14,146 nucleotides of DNA from Deltaproteobacteria bacterium (lineage in GTDB: Bacteria > Desulfobacterota > Desulfarculia > Adiutricales > Adiutricaceae), in NCBI GenBank assembly GCA_031288745.1, contig JAITQT010000210.1, forward strand, positions 1-14,146, written 5' to 3'. The notes beneath the pieces were generated by a model. The model was given only the letters and a program-made list of their open reading frames with translations, was not told where the DNA came from and made no database searches. Below, piece after piece: positions 1 through 7,400 of this stretch (positions within the stretch are counted from its first letter, which is position 1; each line of letters begins with the position of its first letter). The position numbers and the translations under genes are program-made.

Positions 1-770
1 TTAAGGGTTAAATCGATTAGGTTGTTTAAGGTGGAAAAAATAGAAGTTTTAGTAAATTTAGTTACTCCAGTGATAAAGGTAAAGCCGCAGCGCTCGTCGT
101 TATCTTTTAAAACGCCGTAGAAGGACTTTAGAACATTTCTAACCGCATTAGCTCTATTGGTGCTCTCAATTTCGGAGAGAATAGGCGCGTCGTACTCGTC
201 TATTAGTATGGCTACTTTAAGAGAGTATTTAGAATAGATGAGGTTAATTAACTCCTCGAACATTCTAGCCGAAGAATCGTCCTCAAGGCTTAAATTTTCA
301 TCTCTGGCGATTGTTTTTAATTTACCTCGCAATTCTTGGTTTACGGCTATTGTGATTTTGGTCTGCTCTATTTTTTGTTCTTTAGTAAGCCCAGATGGGA
401 AGTCGTCGTCTTGAAAATCGTCTTTATTAATTTTGATATTCGCTAAATTTCCTTGCGTGGCTATTGAGGACAAGCTCAGATGAATAACTGGATTGGGGGT
501 AAAATCATAGTCGGTGTGGTCGCCGATCCAAAGCCCCTCGAAAAGCTTTTTATTATCCTCGCCACCCTTTAGGAGCGTCTTAAGGGTGCTCACCAATAAT
601 GATTTGCCAAACCGGCGCGGCCGAGAATGAAAAAAAGGACTTCCAGATGAGACTAGTTTGTAAACAAGCTCGGTCTTATCGGCGTAAAGAAAATTTTTCC
701 TACGGATAGTCGAAAAATCGGCGATCCCAAGGGGGATTCGGGCAAAATCGTTCATGCCTTGAAGTCTCAT
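1..770 (-). CDS. AAA-ATPase-like (PF09820 type) protein, C-terminus cut off by window edge
   Basis: The minus strand is open from an ATG at 770 to the window edge, giving 256 residues with no stop. The protein follows the pattern of the PF09820 AAA-ATPase-like family: a start resembling IPLGIADFSTIRRKNFLYAD followed by KTELV, a degenerate Walker A (RPRRFGKSLL, residues 50-59, with K56), a Walker B ILIDEYDAP (residues 188-196), and the family signature FITGVTKFTKTSIFSTLNNL near residues 229-249. Family members usually continue into a C-terminal PD-(D/E)XK nuclease-like region (DUF1703); that part would lie outside the window and was not seen. The biological role of this often multi-copy family is not settled; an accessory or mobile, nucleic-acid-related role is inferred. 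No clear Shine-Dalgarno precedes either 770 or the alternative ATG at 755 (MNDFARIPLG), and the shorter start matches family N-termini better. Family assignment is strong; the exact start is uncertain. Confidence 0.88.
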   Translation of the reverse strand, partial: MRLQGMNDFARIPLGIADFSTIRRKNFLYADKTELVYKLVSSGSPFFHSRPRRFGKSLLVSTLKTLLKGGEDNKKLFEGLWIGDHTDYDFTPNPVIHLSLSSIATQGNLANIKINKDDFQDDDFPSGLTKEQKIEQTKITIAVNQELRGKLKTIARDENLSLEDDSSARMFEELINLIYSKYSLKVAILIDEYDAPILSEIESTNRANAVRNVLKSFYGVLKDNDERCGFTFITGVTKFTKTSIFSTLNNLIDLTL

Positions 771-1041
771 AAGATTGCGACCGAATAACAACGAGTTAAA
801 TAGGCCGCATAACACAGTTATCTAAAATAAAACTCACTTCCTTGCTCTATTATACCTTACAACAAACGCTACCGTCTAAAGTTAATTAAGTCGTCAAGTG
901 GCCTATGGACGAGGGGGAAATAATTTTCATTTTTTACGCAATTGGTTGAAGACGCAACTCGATAATACTTTTTTAGGCTTTATACTACAGCGAAGCTAGT
1001 ATGTATTTACTTAAAAAACTAACTTTTTCATGATAATTTTT
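771..1041. other. AT-rich intergenic stretch, no gene seen
   Basis: No reading frame on either strand resembles a protein here, and no tRNA or repeat array was recognised. It contains the candidate promoter for the leftward AAA-ATPase gene. It may also have held the promoter of the decayed rightward gene that follows, but no convincing plus-strand promoter could be picked. Confidence 0.5.
849..877 (-). promoter_or_regulatory. Candidate sigma-70 promoter for the AAA-ATPase-like gene
   Basis: On the minus strand a perfect TATAAT hexamer lies at 854-849. The -35 region is poor: a TTAGAC-like hexamer lies about 19 nt further upstream. Transcription would begin near 842 and leave a leader of roughly 70 nt before the ATG at 770. 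The call rests on the -10 box and its position in front of a gene in a non-coding stretch. Confidence 0.4.
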
Positions 1042-2185
1042 TCTTCTATACAATGGGACAGATCTGTCCAAAAAAATTTAGGTAAAACTCAGCAAACACT
1101 TATCTTGAGCGACTTTAAGAGGGGGCCAAAAAAATTTTTCCCACCATGAGGAAATGTACCTTACTCTTTCAGACTTTGTTAGCTCGCTCTTGAGTTACAA
1201 ATTCATCATATCCTTTTTGATGTAGAGCCGCAGGCGAATAAAGTTTCAGTAAATGGGGGCTACTCCAGCAAAATGAAGATCGTGTTCTAGATAGTATATA
1301 GCTAAATCTTTACAATGTTAGCGCTTGAGACCATAAAATATCTTAATTTTGAGTTTTTGTTTATTGACTTAAAAAAGCAAAAGTCAGCATCCGGACCTAT
1401 ATTTCTCGATGATAGCGGTGGGTGAAAGCTTAAAGTTGTTGGTTAAGAATGGGTTTTAGGAACGCTTTAACCGCGACCACTCTCAACTCCTAAATCTGTG
1501 TGATAACCGCTCAATCGTTAGGGTAGCTGTATTAGGCAAATCTATCACCAATGACCTATTGATTGAAGGAAATTTTCTTTGATAAACGAGAGAAAAATCT
1601 TGATTTACATAGCCTTCAGGGTGGTTCACTTTTACTGCGCGAAAACCATCAAATTTTAGAAAAAAACTGGATCACATTTCATTGAGCAAACCCATTTATC
1701 TTCATTAGGACTGCATCGAGATAGGTTGCCTCGCTCTTTTCAATAAAGTGAAATTGGTTCTTGCGAAAATGGATTACACTAACTTAGCTCTTAACGTTTT
1801 CCCCGAAAATGAACAAGCAGGGAAATTTTTAAGGCTCATAGCTACAAACAGATTGACAAAGCTGGATTACATTTGGATTCAAAATATAACCATACAGCCT
1901 TTTCCGAAAAAAGAGCGATGATGACGAATTATGAAGACTTCGGCCATAATTACGACACGTATTGATAAGGTCTAAGAGATTGTTACCGAAAACAGCAGTA
2001 CCGGATGGAGAAGAGATGATTGGTCTTGAGTTGCTGTTTCCAAGGATGCCCAATCATTTACCGAATACGTAAAAGATGGCTATTAGGCGCATTTCACTGT
2101 CACTCGTAAAGGGCCATTTGCCAGATATGAGTTTATGTTAAAAGCGAATTTTTGTTATGAGTAGCCTAAATTAAAACCAGCTTAA
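1042..2185 (+). pseudogene. Heavily decayed gene of unknown function (several frameshifts and stops)
   Basis: No intact frame exists, but the plus strand carries consecutive protein-like segments that hop between frames. Examples: frame 1 at 1042-1146 (contains SVQKNLGKTQQTLILSDF); frame 2 at 1154-1189 (MYLTLSDFVSSL); frame 1 at 1183-1287 (contains HHILFDVEPQANKVSVNGG); frame 1 at 1315-1467 with internal stops (contains FLFIDLKKQKSASGPIFLDD); frame 2 at 1469-1579 (contains SIVRVAVLGKSITNDLLIEG); frame 3 at 1581-1682 (contains LHSLQGGSLLLRENHQILEK); frame 2 around 1769-1840 (MDYTNLALNVFPENEQAGKF); frame 1 at 1840-1960 (contains SEKRAMMTNYEDFGHNYDTY); and frame 2 up to the TAA at 2183-2185 (contains HFTVTRKGPFARYEFMLKAN). 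Segments follow one another in the same direction with small shifts, as expected for one dead gene of about 350 codons. I do not recognise the family. Frame assignment around 1960-2080 is ambiguous because frame 3 also reads plausibly there. Boundaries are approximate, and it could be remnants of more than one gene. Confidence 0.5.
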
Positions 2186-2186
2186 C

Positions 2187-2216
2187 GGATTTAGCCACCG
2201 CCAAGGCGGTAAATCC
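2187..2216. terminator. Stem-loop just after the decayed gene (possible terminator)
   Basis: GGATTT and ACCGCC pair with GGCGGT and AAATCC, giving two 6-bp helices interrupted by a 4-nt bulge on one side, with a tiny loop. It begins 1 nt after the last stop of the decayed plus-strand gene, and 96 nt beyond the stop of the leftward UvrD-like helicase gene. No good U-tract follows on either strand, so intrinsic termination is doubtful; the hairpin itself is clear. Confidence 0.35.
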
Positions 2217-2312
2217 ATCCCATCTAGTCGCAAGCTCTTGCTTTACAATTAGTCGGGGCTTTTTTGGCGTTTTTTAAAGTCTCGCCAAAAGAGCGGCTAA
2301 GAGCCAAAAATA

Positions 2313-4484
2313 TTAGACCGCAGAAAAATCCATCGGTTGACCGTGTGAAGAGATATAGGCTTTCTTTTGGGCCCGGGTTAAGGCTACGTATAGCAGGCAT
2401 TTTTCAGCCGTAAGGCTTTCGGCTTTGGAAACCGGGTCGAGACTATTTATCGAACTAGAAAGCGGAATTACGTCTCTATTGGCCGCAGCTATGAAGACAA
2501 AAGGAAATTCAAGACCTTTAACCCGATGCATGGTGGCCAATCTTACTCCCTCCTCTGAGCGATCGTCAACTTTATGGGCGGCGATCTCGAAAACCTTTAA
2601 GCCGGCTTTAATAAACTTATTCCGGTAAAGGGCTAAGAAATTTTTAGTCCGAGCGACCAAACAGATATCTTTTAGCAACGCGCCTTCACTTTTTAAGCCG
2701 TTAATTTCTGAAACAATAAAATCCGCTTCTTGATCGAATTCGTCAAAATTGCGGATAACGGGGGCTTCGCCGTGAGTAAGAGACAAAATATTACTTTGTT
2801 GATCTAAACTATCATCTAAGTCGTCAAAGGTAAGGCCATCTAAGAAGGCTAAGGCGCGCCTTTGAATTTCCTCGGTGGTGCGATAGTTTATTTTTAGATA
2901 ATGGCCGCGGCCGCGCACGTCAACGCCGCATTGCTTTAAGACGACTTTGGTTTTATAAATCCTCTGGCGGGCATCGCCGACGATAAAAATATCGTTGGCC
3001 CGCTCGGGGCCGGTTAATTTACGAATAAAACTAAAGGCCTTGGCCGATAAATCTTGCCCCTCATCCACCACCGCGCTGCGGTAATCCCCAACGGTTAGGT
3101 TTTGCTCGGCTATTTTTTCGCACTCGTATAAAGCTAAGTTTATGTCAAGCTTGTTAGAAGCTCTTAAAATATTTAAAAATTCTGAAAAGACGATCCAAAT
3201 TTCTAGCCTTTTCTTTCTATCTAGCCTTAACCCGCGCCCTAGGCGGCTGGCCTTAAGATAGGCCTCCCTGGAAATAGCATTTTGAAGTACCGCCACTTTA
3301 GCCCATTCGTCGGCCAAAAAGTCAGGGTCGTATTGGCTTTGGTCGGCCAAAGTCGCAGCCTGTCGCCAAATTTCTCTTAAGGCCTCCCCGTAAACGATAG
3401 TCGATGGATAGCCGCTGTCGCGTAAAAATCGGGAAACAAAGGCGTCAATATTGACCACCTCGATTTTTTTTAATTCTATTGGGGTGCATATTTTACTTAG
3501 ATTTTCTTTAATGTCTGCGGCTAAATTGGCGGTGAAAGTGGTAAATAAGAGCTTCTCGCCCTCTTTTAAGCCCGCGGCTAAAAACTTAGCCCGGTGCAGG
3601 GCGACCACAGTTTTTCCCGTGCCGGCCCCACCTAAAACCCTAGCCGGGCCGGAGAAGGCCTTTTCCACAATCTTACGCTGGCTAGGGTGGAGAAAGACTC
3701 GCCATTTTTCCAATGGCGCGGCCATGATCATTCTAAGTTCATCTTGTTTTTCTTCATCAACGATGTAGAAAGATTGGCGATTAATAGGAGATGAGATAAC
3801 GGCCTGAAAGTCTCCCGAGTTAACCGGGGCCGAGGGAGAGTCGGAGTAAATATCTAACAAATCTTTGACCGAAGTGCCCGTGGCCAACCAAAAGAGGTCA
3901 TCTGCGGCGTTTTTAGGTAAATTATCTTGATATAGGAGAAAAGTATCGACATCGGCCAGCGCTTTAACACTTTCAAGTTGCTCTAAGGGTACGTTTAGGG
4001 CTAGTAAATCTTGGTCCGAGTAAGAGGCGAAGAGGCCCGCGATAGCAGGTTTAAGATTTTTGGCTTCAGTTGGCGCGGCCTCTATTGGCTTAGCCTGACT
4101 AACGTTAAGGCTATTAAGCTCGTCTAAAGGCTCAGATTGAGATGATGTCTCGGCAACGAAAACTTGGATGCTTCCGGTGAGCGGGTTAACCTCGCATTTT
4201 CTAAGCCGAGCCCATTGGTAGGCCTTATCGTGGCTACCGACCCACAAAAGAAGATAGAAGCCGGTGCCTTCTTGCTTGGCCACCACCCCTCTATAGTTCT
4301 CGTTAATCCGAACCGAAAATAATTTTTTATCCCGGCCCCCTTGTATCTTTTCTAAATGTATCGCTTGACTTCTAATATTTTTTTTAAATTTTTTGATGAA
4401 TTCGATCACGCTCGATTGAACTTTAGGCGGCAAGGTGGCGAAAGAACTCATAAAATCTTCGGAAATGGCTAAAGAGTAATCCAT
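2313..4484 (-). CDS. UvrD/PcrA-like SF1 helicase with N-terminal RelE/ParE-like domain
   Basis: This 723-residue protein is a superfamily 1A ATP-dependent DNA translocase/helicase. Visible motifs in order are a Q-motif-like FLHPSQRKIVE (264-274), Walker A GGAGTGKT (285-292), motif Ia LLFTTFTANLA (312-322), Walker B VDEGQD (473-478), motif III GDARQRIY (503-510), motif IV NYRTTEEI (533-540), motif V ATMHRVKGLEF (650-660) and motif VI YVALTRAQ (699-706). All look intact, so it should be active. Residues 1-110 resemble a RelE/ParE-type fold: a helical hairpin, then SVRINENYRGVV (57-68) and LLLWVGSHDKAYQWA (78-92). Residues 112-255 form a linker of unknown role. The start is fixed by a TAATG overlap with the stop of the giant helicase gene, preceded by AAAGGA about 10 nt upstream inside that gene, so the two are translationally coupled and probably work together. 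Helicase assignment is near certain; the toxin-fold call is by sequence resemblance; the cellular role, perhaps defence, is inferred. Confidence 0.93.
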   Translation of the reverse strand: MDYSLAISEDFMSSFATLPPKVQSSVIEFIKKFKKNIRSQAIHLEKIQGGRDKKLFSVRINENYRGVVAKQEGTGFYLLLWVGSHDKAYQWARLRKCEVNPLTGSIQVFVAETSSQSEPLDELNSLNVSQAKPIEAAPTEAKNLKPAIAGLFASYSDQDLLALNVPLEQLESVKALADVDTFLLYQDNLPKNAADDLFWLATGTSVKDLLDIYSDSPSAPVNSGDFQAVISSPINRQSFYIVDEEKQDELRMIMAAPLEKWRVFLHPSQRKIVEKAFSGPARVLGGAGTGKTVVALHRAKFLAAGLKEGEKLLFTTFTANLAADIKENLSKICTPIELKKIEVVNIDAFVSRFLRDSGYPSTIVYGEALREIWRQAATLADQSQYDPDFLADEWAKVAVLQNAISREAYLKASRLGRGLRLDRKKRLEIWIVFSEFLNILRASNKLDINLALYECEKIAEQNLTVGDYRSAVVDEGQDLSAKAFSFIRKLTGPERANDIFIVGDARQRIYKTKVVLKQCGVDVRGRGHYLKINYRTTEEIQRRALAFLDGLTFDDLDDSLDQQSNILSLTHGEAPVIRNFDEFDQEADFIVSEINGLKSEGALLKDICLVARTKNFLALYRNKFIKAGLKVFEIAAHKVDDRSEEGVRLATMHRVKGLEFPFVFIAAANRDVIPLSSSINSLDPVSKAESLTAEKCLLYVALTRAQKKAYISSHGQPMDFSAV

Positions 4485-7400
4485 TATGAATTTTTCCTTT
4501 CAAATATTTCCTTCGATAGAACGCTTTCGCTCGTCAAAACTCGAAAGCCTTTTTGGTCAAAAATCTGAGCGTTTAGGAGCTGATCTTCCCTTAAAAAGAC
4601 AAGGCGATCGTCCACCCAAGCCATTTCAGCTTCAGCAATAACGCTTTGATTATCTCCAATAAGCTCGAAACCAACTACGGAGGGGACGGGACACTCTAGC
4701 TCCATAATCTTTCTGGCAAAACTTTCCGCCTCTTGGTCGGCCAATTGGCTAAAACACTCCTCCCATTCACCTAGCTCGGTAGTTATACTTCCGGCCTCTC
4801 TAGCTACGACTGGAGAGGACAATTGGTGGTAGCTCTCTTTTTGGAGCCCTTGGCTGGTGAGAGGATAAAAGTAATCAAAAAATTGCATCAGGTTAAAAAA
4901 ATGCCAAAAGCCGTTCCACTCGGCCTCGAAGGCCTCGCCAATATGTTGAGGCCTATCTTCCAATAAAGCCAGAACGATGACTTTAGAATTTTCCCTATTG
5001 CTCTTCAAGTCCTCAACCTTAACTCCGGCCATAATCTCTAAATCAGACTTCGATGAGCGCGGGTGCCAAGAACCAAAAAAAGTTTGACCAAAGCTAAAGC
5101 CTAAATCGGAAGCGTCTAAACCAAAGGCCTGAATCGCTGGGTTAAATTTAGCGCTCCATTGGTTATAGTCATCCTCGCTATTTAATTTATCTATTTCTAG
5201 CATAGAGAAGGCGTAAGCCTTAGCCTGGGAGATAAAGATTTCTTCGGCTGACGGTTTTTCCAAATAGTTTACCAAAAGATCCAGGGGAGATAAACTATCG
5301 GGTCTTAAGAGCGCGGCTTGGCCTTGGTTGGCCACCCAAGTATAAAATTTAGGGTGGGGCGTATGGTTGGACGACAAAACCTTGGTGGCGTAATCTAGCT
5401 TGTTTTTAAAGATAGATTGAACGTCTGACCAAGAAAAAGTAAAAACCCTAAAACCAGCCTTCCTTAAAGCTTGTCTTTTTAAGGTATCGCGGTCAACGCT
5501 CTCTTTATGGTAGCGAAAGCCGTCAACAAAAACGGCCACTGGTTTTTTATTTTCGTTAAACTTAACGGGCCAGAGAACAAAATCAGCCCTAGTTTCTATA
5601 GGTAGACCATAGGCTTGATCTATTTTAACTTGAGGTTCCAACTCCCAAACGCACTCTCCTGCCCGTAGCGAATAACCCTCTCGCCCCCGAATAATGGCCT
5701 TGGTGAGCTTAACGAAAGAGGAGCTTGATTCGTCAGTTTTAATTTTAGGTAAAGCCTCGACAAAGCTTTTCTCCAGCTCGCTTTCCAATAAAGATTCAAT
5801 ATTAATCTGCCCAACCGAAGAAATTTGGATTATATTATCTTTACCGCCAAGGATGGAATTTAAAAGCGAGAGGGCGGTTTTTCGAGAGATCTGACCGATG
5901 TTTCGACTCTGCCTATAATGATACAAACAGCGATAACAACCGTCCTTTTGGGGATCGTCTTTACAGGGGCAAGACTTTAAGGCTCCCAAAGCCTTTTCAA
6001 AGACCCCTATTAGGGCTTGGCCTTGGAAGAGCTGTTTGAGGTAACCGGTGCCTCCAGGTACGCTATCGTAGACGACTAAGTATTGCCGCTGGAAGTCATG
6101 TTTACCTTCCGGCGCTTGGCTAACGCAGGCCCTTAAATGGTCTACGTTTCCAAATTGCTCTCGCATCCCTAGCATAAAGGCCGCGCTAAACGACTCCAAG
6201 GCCACTAAATCGTTACTTAAGGTGGTGGCCGGGATTAAGAGCCTAATAGCTTCGGTCTGAAACTCTCTATATAAAAACAGACACGGTTCGATTAGTTGGG
6301 AATTATCTTCCGTAGTATCGGTAGCTATATCAGAATATTGGCAGGTAGAAGCGTGAATGGCTTTATCTTTTCTGGTTTGGACTTTGCCGCAAGCGCGGCA
6401 AATCTTAAAACCCTTTCTGACCAAATTGGCCCCAGCCACGCTCAGCCTTTCCCCGTCGTAATCTCTAGGTCCGAAATTAATTTCCCGCAAAGTTGCTTTG
6501 GGCACGAACTCATACCCAAAGGGAAAATCTCGGTTACTCATCTCAAAGGCTTCTAAGCCCTTTTGCTCCTCGTCGACGTCTACCAGCATCTGGGTATTAA
6601 AAAAAGTCTTTTCGCGAGTTTCCTGAGCATCGCCGATAAGATCTTTAGCGTCGAAATTTGAAAAAACTAACCTCGCCTTAACCATATTCCTTATTTGCCC
6701 AACATCGGACCACTCCACGCAGCCGCAGCGTGGGCAACAAGCCACGCTTTGGTTATCGGCTTCTAAGCGGGCGTAAGAACATTTGGGGCATAAACGCCAG
6801 AGGGCCGGCTGGGCCGTAGTGAGATCAATTTGGTCAATACTAAGTTTACGACCTTGGACGTAAAAAGTGTTGTCTGGTGCTAGCTCGCTAATGGCAGAAG
6901 CGGCCGGGCGGTGGAATTCATAGATTTTGGCGGGAATCTTAATCTTTTTACCGCCCTCTTTTTTTAATTTGCCTTTAGCCTTTGCTACCGGCTTAAGCAC
7001 GGCCTTAAGAATGACTCCGGCTTCGGGAAAGGCGTAGTTGGGTAAGATCCCTTCGTCAGAGAGAAAATTATATATATTTTTGCCCACGATATGATTTATA
7101 ACGTAAGTCAGAGCCTCAATATCCACCGTTAATTTAGAAATTTTTTCATCAAAGGAAGAATCTTGTGGTTTTGCTTTATAAAATTTAATCTTATTTTTCA
7201 GCTCTTTAGCGCCATTTAAAATTGATTCCCATTGCTCTTTAAGAAAGAGGAAAGATTCTTCGATTTTTAGGCGCATCGGACTGTTGACGGGGCCGGTGGC
7301 GAAGAGATCGATTTGCCGGGCGGAAAATTCGTCAAGTTGGCCTGAAAACATTTTGAGAAAATCTTCAATTAAAGTCTTAACATTAGCCTGAACATAGGCT

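Noticed and set aside
1056..1069. Perfect 14-bp palindrome GGACAGATCTGTCC as an operator or restriction-related site
   Set aside because: About one palindrome of this length is expected by chance in a window of this size, and it lies inside the decayed gene.
1829..2053. 74-codon minus-strand open frame as a real small gene
   Set aside because: It lies antisense to the protein-like plus-strand remnants, has no ribosome site or family resemblance, and looks like a by-product of an opposite frame.
1042..2185. Stop-codon recoding or programmed frameshifting instead of gene decay
   Set aside because: Too many frame changes and all three stop types occur, whereas neighbouring genes use the standard code without trouble.
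2262..2290. TTTTGGCG/CGCCAAAA inverted repeat as the terminator of the UvrD-like helicase gene
   Set aside because: The loop is 13 nt, the stem is mostly A-T, and no U-tract follows on the strand that matters.
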